Below, in pieces: positions 1-6,952 of a DNA stretch of 28,650 nt. The stretch is from Pseudomonadota bacterium (GTDB lineage: Bacteria; Myxococcota; Myxococcia; Myxococcales; Myxococcaceae), in NCBI GenBank assembly GCA_023424585.1, contig JAFADT010000600.1, forward strand, positions 1 through 28,650, given 5' to 3'. The stretch's first letter is position 1, and every line of letters begins with the position of its first letter. Position numbers and translations under genes: made by a program. The notes under the pieces are model-generated. The model saw only the letters and a program-made list of their open reading frames with translations, had not been told where the DNA came from and searched no databases.

Positions 1-2
1 GC

Positions 3-230
3 CTGGCCCAGGTGCCGGGCGTGAAGGTGGACCTGTCGCGGGTGGAGACGAACATGGTGTTCGCGGACCTCGTGCGTCCGGCGGCGGAGGCCTCCGCGCT
101 GCTCCGGAAGCAGGGCGTGCTCGCCAACCCCACCGGCCCGCACTCCCTCCGCCTCGTGTGCCACCTGGACGTGTCCGCCGCGGACATCGACGACGCCCTG
201 GCGCGCGTCCGCCGGGCCTTCGCCAGCTAG
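3..230 (+). CDS. ltaE: Low-specificity L-threonine aldolase, C-terminal fragment (5' end outside window)
   Basis: Only the last 75 or so codons are present; the frame is open to the left edge and stops with TAG at 228-230. The visible protein matches the C-terminal small domain of PLP-dependent threonine aldolases, which cleave L-threonine to glycine and acetaldehyde: a 'VETNMVF' strand, a 'GVLANPTG' turn, then 'LRLVCHLDVS' followed by a final helix. In the family, the TNMV and R-V-H-x-D-V segments are typical of this part of the fold. The catalytic lysine would lie upstream of the window and cannot be checked. Two hairpins follow the stop codon. Another fold-type I PLP enzyme is possible but less likely. 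Confidence 0.75.
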   Translation: MAQVPGVKVDLSRVETNMVFADLVRPAAEASALLRKQGVLANPTGPHSLRLVCHLDVSAADIDDALARVRRAFAS

Positions 231-235
231 CGGAC

Positions 236-294
236 GGTCCCTCGGGACCCGGGGACAGGCTCCCGCCACGCCAGGTGCGGACCGCACGCACCTG
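236..294 (+). terminator. Two consecutive hairpins after the threonine aldolase gene
   Basis: The first hairpin is GGTCC-CTCG-GGACC at 236-249. The second is a perfect 8-bp stem, CAGGTGCG/CGCACCTG, at 272-279 and 287-294 with a 7-base loop. There is no T-run after either, so they are only terminator-like. They lie between a stop codon and the next same-strand gene. Confidence 0.35.
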
Positions 295-367
295 CGCGCC
301 GGGCGCGGCGAATGATCCACGGCGGGGAACAGGTGGACGGCCCGGGGCGTGGTAGGCTCGTCCCGCC

Positions 368-1390
368 GTGCGCCGACCCGCCGTCCTTGCCCTGCTGGCC
401 CTCTCCGCCTGCGCGACGCCGCAGCGGGAGAAGATGAGCTTCGAGGAGCTGTACGCGACCTCGGGCGACAACGGCTTCGTCAACGTCAGCAGCCCCTTCC
501 TCCCCCACGAACCGGAGCGCGCCCGAGGCCCCCTGACGCCCGAGCGCTCCCCCGAACTCGAAGCGCGCCTCTCCTTGTTCGCGGAGAAGGCCCAGGCCTA
601 CCGCGCGAAGGCCCAGCGCGGCAGCGCCATGCCCGCGGAACAGGTGCGCAACTGGGAGGCGGTGAACGCGGCCCTGGACGCCTTCCTGGACCGGCCGGTC
701 GAGTACACCGACCCCCGTGACCTGACGCGCGCCCGGGGCGTGATGGAGGCGGAGCTGGAGCAGGACGCGCGCCTGTACGGCGACATGCCGGGCTCGCTCG
801 CGGAGGCGGTGGTGATGCGCGTGGGCCGCCTCATCGTGCGCGCGTCCACGCTGCGCCGCTGGGCGCTGCCGCCGGAGCCCGCCGGCCCGCCGCGCCTCGC
901 CTGGCCCGTGGCGCCCGTCACCATCACCAGCCTCTACGGCGAGCGCTGGCACCCCATCACCGGCCAGCTCCGCCGCCACTCGGGCGTGGACCTGGCGGCC
1001 TTCCGGGGGCAGCCGGTGGGCGTCGCGGAGAAGGGCGTCGTCCTGCGTGCCGGCTGGAACGGCGACCACGGCAAGATGGTGGAGGTCCAGCACGACGGCC
1101 AGTGGGTGACGCGCTACAGCCACCTGTCCGAGGTCCTGGTGACGACCGGCGAGGTGCTGGCGAAGGGCGACGTGGTGGGGCTCGCGGGGGACACGGGCCT
1201 GGCGACCGGCGTCCACGTCCACTTCGAGCTCTGGCACGAAGGCGCTTCCATGGATCCGCTGGAGGCGCTCGTCACCCCCGAGTCGGGCCCGGACACCTCC
1301 GGCGAGGAGCGTCCCGTGGCCCGCATGCCGACGGAGCCCCCCGTCCTCACGTCCCAGGGGCGGCACCCGGCGGCGGGTTCGCGCCCCTGA
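368..1390 (+). CDS. M23-family metallopeptidase lipoprotein (LytM-type)
   Basis: Predicted cell-wall peptidase of 340 aa starting at GTG. Residues 1-15 form a short lipoprotein signal with lipobox LSAC (Cys15), so the protein is probably anchored to a membrane and faces the periplasm. After a mostly helical region of about 150 residues comes a complete LytM/M23 domain (about 178-300). It carries the zinc and catalytic residues in the expected order: H204-x3-D208 (HSGVD), H252 (SHL) and H283-x-H285 (HVH). An intact set suggests an active endopeptidase on peptidoglycan cross-bridges, not a degenerate EnvC/NlpD-type activator; that is inference. No good ribosome binding site precedes GTG 368, but the signal peptide fixes the start near here. 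The tail after about 305 is low-complexity. It converges on the HU gene. Confidence 0.92.
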   Translation: MRRPAVLALLALSACATPQREKMSFEELYATSGDNGFVNVSSPFLPHEPERARGPLTPERSPELEARLSLFAEKAQAYRAKAQRGSAMPAEQVRNWEAVNAALDAFLDRPVEYTDPRDLTRARGVMEAELEQDARLYGDMPGSLAEAVVMRVGRLIVRASTLRRWALPPEPAGPPRLAWPVAPVTITSLYGERWHPITGQLRRHSGVDLAAFRGQPVGVAEKGVVLRAGWNGDHGKMVEVQHDGQWVTRYSHLSEVLVTTGEVLAKGDVVGLAGDTGLATGVHVHFELWHEGASMDPLEALVTPESGPDTSGEERPVARMPTEPPVLTSQGRHPAAGSRP

Positions 1391-1401
1391 GGGGGACGGA
1401 C

Positions 1402-1417
1402 GGGCCCTGAAGGGCCC
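1402..1417. terminator. Short GC hairpin between convergent genes
   Basis: GGGCCC-TGAA-GGGCCC forms a perfect 6-bp stem with a 4-base loop in the 33-base gap between the convergent M23 peptidase and HU genes. Being symmetric it could act for both strands, but there is no T-run on either side. Confidence 0.35.
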
Positions 1418-1423
1418 TCGAGA

Positions 1424-1693
1424 CTACAGCGAGTTCTTCAGCTCCTTGGCGGGACGGAAGCCGACCGTCTTCGACGCCTTGAGCTTCATCATCTCGTTGG
1501 TCTGCGGGTTGCGGATCTTCCGCGCCTTGCGCGAGCGCAGCGACCAGGTGCCGAACCCGGGGTAGCTGAAGCGCGAGTCCTTCTTCACCGCCTTGCCGAT
1601 GTTGGTGAACACGCTGTCGAGGATCTGGGCAGCCTGCTTCTTCGTGAGCCTCGACTGCGCAGCCACCACCTCCACGAGCTCTGCCTTGGTCAT
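1424..1693 (-). CDS. HU-family DNA-binding protein
   Basis: An 89-residue nucleoid protein of the HU/IHF family, close to the family's usual 90 residues. The N-terminal helices begin MTKAELVEVV and include 'LTKKQAAQILDSVF'. The family signature follows, with 'YPGFGTWSLRSRKARKIRNPQTNE' split as GFG, then R-x2-R, then the RNPQT turn at the tip of the DNA-binding arm, and the C-terminal 'VGFRPAKELKNSL'. HU dimers bend and wrap DNA without strong sequence specificity. The open frame runs further upstream, but ATG 1693 is chosen because a strong AGGAGG stands 7-8 bases before it and homology starts there. A promoter and tandem repeats lie upstream. The arm reads KIRNPQT where many HUs have a Gly before RNP, a minor variation. 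Which HU paralogue this is cannot be decided here. Confidence 0.93.
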   Translation of the reverse strand: MTKAELVEVVAAQSRLTKKQAAQILDSVFTNIGKAVKKDSRFSYPGFGTWSLRSRKARKIRNPQTNEMMKLKASKTVGFRPAKELKNSL

Positions 1694-1741
1694 GACACCC
1701 CTCCTCTGTGCGTTGTCTGGCGTTGAACGAGCGGATGGCGG

Positions 1742-1770
1742 AGGTAACAAATCGAGGTTTCGACTGTCAA
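1742..1770 (-). promoter_or_regulatory. Candidate sigma-70-type promoter of the HU gene
   Basis: On the minus strand a perfect -35 TTGACA (plus-strand 1765-1770) is followed after exactly 17 bases by TTACCT (1742-1747), a weak -10. It lies about 50 bases upstream of the HU start codon. The -35 and spacing are convincing; the -10 is poor, so an activator may be needed. Confidence 0.45.
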
Positions 1771-1792
1771 TGCGCCACCTGCTCCCAGGCCG

Positions 1793-1825
1793 GAAAATCG
1801 GCCTCTGGATGAAAACTGGCCTCTG
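1793..1825. repeat. Two tandem 15-bp direct repeats upstream of the HU promoter
   Basis: GAAAATCGGCCTCTG (1793-1807) and GAAAACTGGCCTCTG (1811-1825) match at 13 of 15 positions and start 18 bases apart. A further GAAAA begins at 1825. They lie just upstream of the -35 at 1765-1770 as read on the minus strand, where an activator would bind. Confidence 0.6.
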
Positions 1826-1900
1826 AAAATACACCCGGTAGAGAGAGGGAGGATCGCATCTTTTGATACACCCTCACACTCTCGTTTTCACCATCAGGGG

Positions 1901-1955
1901 AAGTGATCGCCTGGTGATCGATTTCGCATGAAAGACATTGGAAGATCGATCACTT
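1901..1955. promoter_or_regulatory. Cluster of three GTGATCG sites, possible operator
   Basis: AAGTGATCG (1901-1909) and CGATCACTT (1947-1955) are a perfect 9-bp inverted pair. A third copy, GTGATCG at 1914-1920, sits exactly 11 bases (one helical turn) after the first. The cluster is in the 311-base gap between the divergent HU (minus) and beta-helix (plus) genes, so it could serve either one. This gap (1694-2004) otherwise holds only the HU promoter and tandem repeats; I see no gene in it. Confidence 0.45.
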
Positions 1956-2004
1956 AGCAGCGGCGGCTGATCCAGCTCCAGCAAGGCGCCATCAGGGGGC
2001 TAGA

Positions 2005-3537
2005 GTGCCTGCCCGCGTGCCCACCCGACTGCTGCCCTGGCTCCTGATCCTGCTGTGCGCCTGTTCGCGGCCGACGCCCCGGCCCCGGCCACAGGCAGCG
2101 GTCGAGCTCTGGGTGGACGGGGCGGCGTCAGGCGGTGACGGCACCCGGGAACGCCCCCTGCGCACGCTGACGGAAGCCCTGGCCCGTCCGGGTCCGAAGC
2201 GCGTGCACCTGGCCTCCGGCCGCTATGAAGGCCCCATCCGCCTGCTGGAGGGGACAAGGCTCGTGGGGGAGGGGCCCTCCACGGTCCTGGCGGCGACTGG
2301 CCCGGACATGACCGTGGTGGACGCGTCGAGGGGCACCACCCTGGAATCCCTGGTGGTGGAGGGAGGAGGCTGGGGCCTGGACGCCCGAGGGCCCCTTGTG
2401 GTCCGTGGCGTGACCTTCCGGAATCAGGCCCGGGGAGCCATCCGCCTGACGGAAGGCCCACTGGAAGGCAGCGGCCTGCGCTTCGAGGCGGGGGCGGGCA
2501 GCCAGGCACGAACCTGTTCCCTTTCAGACATCACACCGGTGGCTGCTCACCCCGCCACCGAGGCACGGGCTGGGATGGGCGTGCTCGTGGAGGCGGGAAC
2601 CACGGGCGGCGCCGCGCCCTCGCTGATCCTCCGGGACAGTGTGTTCGTGGGGCCCTATGAGCGCGCCATCCGGGCCCGGGGCGGAGCCACGGTCCGTCTG
2701 GAAGGGGTGTGCTTCCAGGGGCCTCGCATGGCGCTGAGCCAGGAGGGCGGCGTGGCGGAGGTCAAGCAGGCGAGGGCCTCGGGAGGCGCGGGCACGGCGT
2801 TCTCCATCGTGGAGGGCGCGCTGACGCTGGTGGACGTGCGGGTCCAGGGCCACGAGTACGGCATGACGGCCAACCGGTCGCGGTTGTTGGTGCGGGGCTT
2901 CACCTCGGAGCACGCCACGCGCGCGGGCCTCGGGCTCACGGCGGCGAACGGCCTGCTGGAGGACGTGGCCGTGAAGGACGCGGGCAACTACGGGGCGCTG
3001 CAACTCACCGCCTCGGACCTGGAGGTGCGGCGCTTCCGCCTGGAGGGTTCGCGGGAGTACGGCGTGGTGGCGCTGCAGGGACGCGTGCGCTTGCGCGACG
3101 GCGTCATCACGGGCGTGAGCACCGCGGATGGCATCGCGGGAGACGGGCTCCACCTGCGCCAGGTGGAGGCGGACGTCGACACCGTGACCGTCGAGGACGC
3201 GAAGGGCTCGTGCGTGCTGGCGTCACAGCGCGCCCGGGTGGCGCTCCGGAAGGCCCGGCTCGCGGGCTGCGGGCTCGCCGCGTTGGCGGTGGATACGCGA
3301 GCCACCCTGGAGTCCCGGAACGTCGAAGTGCGCGGGACCCTCGCTGCCGTGTTGCTGGCCATCGAAGAGGGCCAGCTGAAGGCGGAGAACCTCACCGCGA
3401 AGGACGCGCGAGGCGAGCTGGTCTCCACCGACTGCCAGGGACAGACGCGCGTCCAACTGCGCCACGTCGACGCGGGCACCACGCGGGGGCTGCGCTCCCC
3501 TTGCGTCCAACTCGACGCCAGCACCCCTCAGCCCTGA
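2005..3537 (+). CDS. Right-handed beta-helix lipoprotein (DUF1565-like N-terminus)
   Basis: A 510-aa secreted protein of unknown function, GTG start with AGGGGG about 8 bases upstream. The N-terminus is a lipoprotein signal ending LCAC (Cys20), followed by a Pro/Arg-rich spacer. Residues from about 33 read 'LWVDGAASGGDGTRERPLRT', typical of the DUF1565 entry segment of parallel beta-helix proteins, where G-x-G-T-x-x-x-P-x-x-T-I/L is common. The rest is a long series of coils with alternating short strands (for instance 'LVVRGVTFRN', 'LRDGVITGV', 'LTLVDVRVQG'), as in pectate-lyase-like folds. I see no catalytic signature, so binding or structural roles at the cell surface are as likely as polysaccharide cleavage. 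Its stop overlaps the convergent hydrolase gene by 10 bases. Confidence 0.85.
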   Translation: MPARVPTRLLPWLLILLCACSRPTPRPRPQAAVELWVDGAASGGDGTRERPLRTLTEALARPGPKRVHLASGRYEGPIRLLEGTRLVGEGPSTVLAATGPDMTVVDASRGTTLESLVVEGGGWGLDARGPLVVRGVTFRNQARGAIRLTEGPLEGSGLRFEAGAGSQARTCSLSDITPVAAHPATEARAGMGVLVEAGTTGGAAPSLILRDSVFVGPYERAIRARGGATVRLEGVCFQGPRMALSQEGGVAEVKQARASGGAGTAFSIVEGALTLVDVRVQGHEYGMTANRSRLLVRGFTSEHATRAGLGLTAANGLLEDVAVKDAGNYGALQLTASDLEVRRFRLEGSREYGVVALQGRVRLRDGVITGVSTADGIAGDGLHLRQVEADVDTVTVEDAKGSCVLASQRARVALRKARLAGCGLAALAVDTRATLESRNVEVRGTLAAVLLAIEEGQLKAENLTAKDARGELVSTDCQGQTRVQLRHVDAGTTRGLRSPCVQLDASTPQP

Positions 3538-4646
3538 GCTGGAGCGTCCGTGAGAGACAGGGGCGTGGCGCGCTTTTCGAGCCACTCACGGATGACGGGG
3601 TAGACCTCCATCGGCGCGCCGGTGCCGAAGATGAGGTCGCCATGGCCGTAATCCATCTGGTCCCCGCGGTCCCGTCCGAAGACGTGCAGCGTGCGATCCG
3701 GGGACGTGAGCAGCGCGTACTGTGCCTCCACGTTGGCCGCGGTGGCCAGGCGGTCCGCGCTGCCGCCCATCACCAGCACGGGCATCTGGAGCTTCGCGAT
3801 GCCCGCGCGCCAGTCCGTCTTGCGGTCGTAGGAGCGGAACGCGTCGTGGGAGATCCAATCCTGGAACTGGAGCAGCACCTTGCGGCTCATCGCCGCCATC
3901 ATGTTGACGGACAGCTGCCGCAGGACGCGCGGCGGGATGTGCCGGGGATTCACGACGATGTCCGACAGGGGCAGCGCCAGGTAGCCCAGGAAGGGCGCCA
4001 GGCTGGTGCTCACCCAGGCCTGTCGGATGCTCCCGGGCCACGCCGCGCGCACGCCCAACGAGATGAGCGTCCGCAGGAACGGCTCTGACTTGAGGTACAC
4101 CGGCGCTCCTAACTCAAGCAGGCCCGCCAGCTTCTCCCCCTCGGGCCCCTGCGCCACGCCGTAGCCCACCAGTCCCCCCAGCGAGTGGCCCAGCCAGAAC
4201 GCCTGCTTCGCGCCGGTCTCCTTCAGCGCCAGCTCCAGCAGGGCCGGCCCGTCGTGCTGGATGTGGTCATCGACGGTGAAGTCCGTGGCCCGCCGGCCCT
4301 TGGGCGGACGCTGCGAGTGCCCCGTGCCGCGCCACTCCACGCTGAAGCAGTCGAAGCCGGCCTCGGTGAGGTAGTGGGCCACGGAGTAGGGCGGCTCGAA
4401 GTCGAAGGTGAAGCGGTTGGCCGCCAGCCCGTGGCACAGCAGGACGGGCTCGGCGAAGCGGCGCACCGGGGCCCGCCGCGCGTGCACGGTCAGTTCCCAC
4501 CCATCCGCGCAGCGCACGCGCAACATGTCGGGAAGAGGGCCCTTGAGGCGGTACCACCGCCGCACCAGCAGGACCCACACGACGTTCACCAGCACCAGGG
4601 CGCCCGCGGCCATCAACCCCCACAGGGCCCACTGCCCGTACGGCAT
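3528..4646 (-). CDS. Membrane-anchored alpha/beta hydrolase
   Basis: A 372-residue protein with one N-terminal membrane segment (about residues 7-28) and a cytoplasmic or periplasmic alpha/beta-hydrolase domain. Visible family features are the oxyanion-region 'LLCHGLAANR' (about 69-78), the nucleophile elbow GHSLGG with Ser155, the acid Asp298 in 'GGSADRLA' and His335 in 'DYGHGDL'. The full Ser-Asp-His triad is therefore present. Substrate is unknown; the arrangement resembles lipase, esterase and PHA-synthase-like hydrolases. The frame is open further upstream, but ATG 4646 is chosen because GGGAGGAGAA directly precedes it and the membrane segment then begins at the N-terminus. The gene is divergent from pssA (116 bases between starts) and overlaps the beta-helix gene tail to tail. 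Confidence 0.9.
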   Translation of the reverse strand: MPYGQWALWGLMAAGALVLVNVVWVLLVRRWYRLKGPLPDMLRVRCADGWELTVHARRAPVRRFAEPVLLCHGLAANRFTFDFEPPYSVAHYLTEAGFDCFSVEWRGTGHSQRPPKGRRATDFTVDDHIQHDGPALLELALKETGAKQAFWLGHSLGGLVGYGVAQGPEGEKLAGLLELGAPVYLKSEPFLRTLISLGVRAAWPGSIRQAWVSTSLAPFLGYLALPLSDIVVNPRHIPPRVLRQLSVNMMAAMSRKVLLQFQDWISHDAFRSYDRKTDWRAGIAKLQMPVLVMGGSADRLATAANVEAQYALLTSPDRTLHVFGRDRGDQMDYGHGDLIFGTGAPMEVYPVIREWLEKRATPLSLTDAPAQG

Positions 4647-4762
4647 TTCTCCTCCCATGCGACCCGGGACCGACTCCAGCGCGAATAAAAGCCTGCTAAG
4701 GTCCGTTCCCTCGCCGTTTCTGCCACATGGGCAGCCGACCACCTGGGGAAGTCGAGGGAACG

Positions 4763-5617
4763 ATGAAGCTGCGGAAACTGATGTTCGTGCTCCCGAACCT
4801 CTTCACCGTCACCTCCATCTTCTGTGGCTTCTACGCCATCACCCTGTGCTCGGGTGAGGCGGAACCCGTGCAGCTGTACCAGGCGGCCCTGGCCATCCTC
4901 TTCGCCATGTTCTTCGACGGGTTCGACGGACGGGTGGCCCGCCTGACGAAGACGCAGAGCGACTTCGGCATGCAACTCGACAGCCTCGCGGACGTCATGT
5001 CCTTTGGCGCGGCGCCGGCGCTCCTCGTCTACAAGTGGGCGTTGGCCCCCATGGGCTTCTGGGGCCTGTTCATCTCCTTCGCGTTCATGGCCTGCGGCGC
5101 CATGCGGCTGGCGCGCTTCAACGTGCTCGCCATGCGCAACCCGCACGGCGGTGGCGGCGGCTTCTTCGTGGGGCTCCCCATCCCGCTGGCGGCCGGCGTG
5201 CTCGTCTCCCTCATCATCTCCCACCACGTGGCCTCCCAGGGCGAGGCGCTCGGTGACGGCGCGCGCGTGCCGGTGGCCGTGGCGGTGGCGGCCCTGTCGC
5301 TGCTGATGGTGTCCACGGTGCGCTACCGCACCTTCAAGGACGCGCGCCCCAGCCGCAAGACGGCGGTCATCTTCATGGCCATGGCGCTCACGGGGGCGTT
5401 CATCGCCCGGCAGTTCCACCCGGCCTGGGTGCTGGTGACGTACTTCGCCGCGTACCTGCTCATGGGGCTGGTGGAGTCCGCGGTCTCGGTGCGCAGCCGC
5501 CTGGCGTCGCGCAAGGTCGGTGCCGTCGCCGCGGTGGCGGTGGCGGCCGGGCTCGACGAGGACGAAGACGAGGACTCCGAGCCCAACGCCACGGACGACG
5601 GCCCCGCGTTCCTCTGA
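4763..5617 (+). CDS. pssA: CDP-diacylglycerol--serine O-phosphatidyltransferase (phosphatidylserine synthase)
   Basis: A 284-residue polytopic membrane enzyme of the CDP-alcohol phosphatidyltransferase family. It joins CDP-diacylglycerol and serine to give phosphatidylserine, the precursor of phosphatidylethanolamine. The complete family motif is seen: D55-G56-x2-A59-R60-x8-G69-x3-D73-x3-D77. The N-terminus 'FVLPNLFTVTSIFCGFYAI' is characteristic of the PssA branch rather than PgsA, hence the call. Several hydrophobic segments follow up to about residue 250. The C-terminal 30 or so residues are strongly acidic (alternating D and E) and likely cytoplasmic. ATG 4763 is chosen over an upstream in-frame ATG because homology starts at MKLRKLMFVLPN and GAGGG precedes it. 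No psd gene for the decarboxylase is adjacent. Confidence 0.92.
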   Translation: MKLRKLMFVLPNLFTVTSIFCGFYAITLCSGEAEPVQLYQAALAILFAMFFDGFDGRVARLTKTQSDFGMQLDSLADVMSFGAAPALLVYKWALAPMGFWGLFISFAFMACGAMRLARFNVLAMRNPHGGGGGFFVGLPIPLAAGVLVSLIISHHVASQGEALGDGARVPVAVAVAALSLLMVSTVRYRTFKDARPSRKTAVIFMAMALTGAFIARQFHPAWVLVTYFAAYLLMGLVESAVSVRSRLASRKVGAVAAVAVAAGLDEDEDEDSEPNATDDGPAFL

Positions 5618-5623
5618 GCAGCC

Positions 5624-5654
5624 GGGCACGGAAGCCGGGACGCGGCCCGTGCCC
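5624..5654 (+). terminator. Hairpin between pssA and cinA
   Basis: GGGCACG (5624-5630) pairs with CGTGCCC (5648-5654), and GCC/GGC can extend pairing inside the 17-base loop. No T-run follows, so it is only a weak terminator or attenuator candidate in the 69-base gap. Confidence 0.3.
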
Positions 5655-5686
5655 TCCCGACCCGGGGCCGCTAGGATGCGCGGCCC

Positions 5687-6952
5687 ATGCGCGTCGAGCT
5701 GCTGTGCACCGGTGACGAGCTCGTCACCGGCCTCATCACGGACACCAACAGCACCTGGCTGGAGGCCCACCTCTTCGACCTCGGTGTGAAGGTCGAGCGG
5801 GTGACGCTGGTGGGGGACGTGCGTCCGGACATCACGGGCGCGCTGCTGGAGGCCTCGGCGCGCGCGGACGTGGTCATCGTCTCGGGGGGGCTGGGCCCCA
5901 CGGCGGACGACTTCACGCTGGAGTGCGCCGCCGCCGCCGCGGGCGTGTCCATGGAAGAGGACGCGCGAGTGCTCGGCTGGCTGAAGGAGCGCTATGCCGC
6001 GCGGGGCATGGCCCTGAATCCGGGCGCCCTGCGCATGGCGCGCATCCCCGCGGGCACCGAGCCGGTGCGCAATCCCCAGGGCTCGGCGCCGCTGGTCATC
6101 CAGCGGTTGGGCCGCGCCCACCTGTTCTTCCTGCCGGGCGTCCCGCGCGAGTACAGGGCCTTGTTGGACGGAGAGGTCCTGCCGCGCGTGCGGACCTGGC
6201 TCGCCGCCGAACCCCACCGTACGTTCCGGGCCTTCCGCCTGCTGCGAACGGTGCGCCTGCCCGAGTCCGTGTTGAACGAGACGGTGATGCCCCTGGCGCC
6301 CAGCCACCCCCGGGTGGTGTTCGGCTTCCGGACGCATGCCCCGGAGAACCACCTGAAGCTGACGGCCGAGGCCCCCACGCAGGCGGAGGCCAACGCCGCG
6401 CTCGCCGCCGCGGAGGCCGCATGCCGGCAGGTGCTGGGCACGCACGTGTATGGCGCGGATGACAGCGAATACGCTCCCGTCCTCCTGGACCTGCTGGCGC
6501 GCGCGGGCCACACGCTGGCCGTGGCGGAGAGCTGCACGGGGGGCCTCGTCGCGCAGCAGCTCACGGCCGTCCCCGGCTCCAGCCAGGTCTTCATCGGAGG
6601 CGCGGTCGTCTACTCGGAGAAGATGAAGTCCGCCTGGGTGGGCGTGTCCCCGGACCTCCTCGCGAAGCACAGCGCCGTATCCGCGCAGACAGCGCTCGCC
6701 ATGGCGGAGGGAGTCCGCGCCGCCTGCGGCGCCACGTTCGGCCTGTCCATCACGGGCTACGCCGGCCCCACGGGAGGCACGCCCGAGGACCCGGTGGGCA
6801 CCGTGTACTGCGGGCTGGCCGGTCCTGGCATGGCGCCCCGCTGCGAGCGGATTTCGCTCGTGGGTGACCGGGACCGGGTCCGCCTGTTCGCTGCGTCCCA
6901 CGTGCTGGAGATGTTGAGGTTGCATTTGCTCGCCGCCCCCGTGTCGCCATGA
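5687..6952 (+). CDS. cinA: CinA family protein: nicotinamide-nucleotide amidase with N-terminal MoCF-like domain
   Basis: A 421-aa two-domain CinA of normal length. The N-terminal half (1 to about 170) is the molybdopterin-binding-like (COG1058) domain: 'LLCTGDELVTG' at the start and GGLGPTADD at 67-75. In studied homologues this domain has ADP-ribose pyrophosphatase activity. The C-terminal half (about 262-415) is the PncC amidase domain, with the Ser of ESCTGG (281-286) and the 'SITGYAGPTGG' loop around 354-364. It hydrolyses nicotinamide mononucleotide to nicotinate mononucleotide and ammonia for NAD salvage. Start ATG 5687 follows a poor ribosome binding site but matches the family start. 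The stop overlaps the next gene's ATG (ATGA, 4 bases), implying translational coupling. Confidence 0.95.
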   Translation: MRVELLCTGDELVTGLITDTNSTWLEAHLFDLGVKVERVTLVGDVRPDITGALLEASARADVVIVSGGLGPTADDFTLECAAAAAGVSMEEDARVLGWLKERYAARGMALNPGALRMARIPAGTEPVRNPQGSAPLVIQRLGRAHLFFLPGVPREYRALLDGEVLPRVRTWLAAEPHRTFRAFRLLRTVRLPESVLNETVMPLAPSHPRVVFGFRTHAPENHLKLTAEAPTQAEANAALAAAEAACRQVLGTHVYGADDSEYAPVLLDLLARAGHTLAVAESCTGGLVAQQLTAVPGSSQVFIGGAVVYSEKMKSAWVGVSPDLLAKHSAVSAQTALAMAEGVRAACGATFGLSITGYAGPTGGTPEDPVGTVYCGLAGPGMAPRCERISLVGDRDRVRLFAASHVLEMLRLHLLAAPVSP

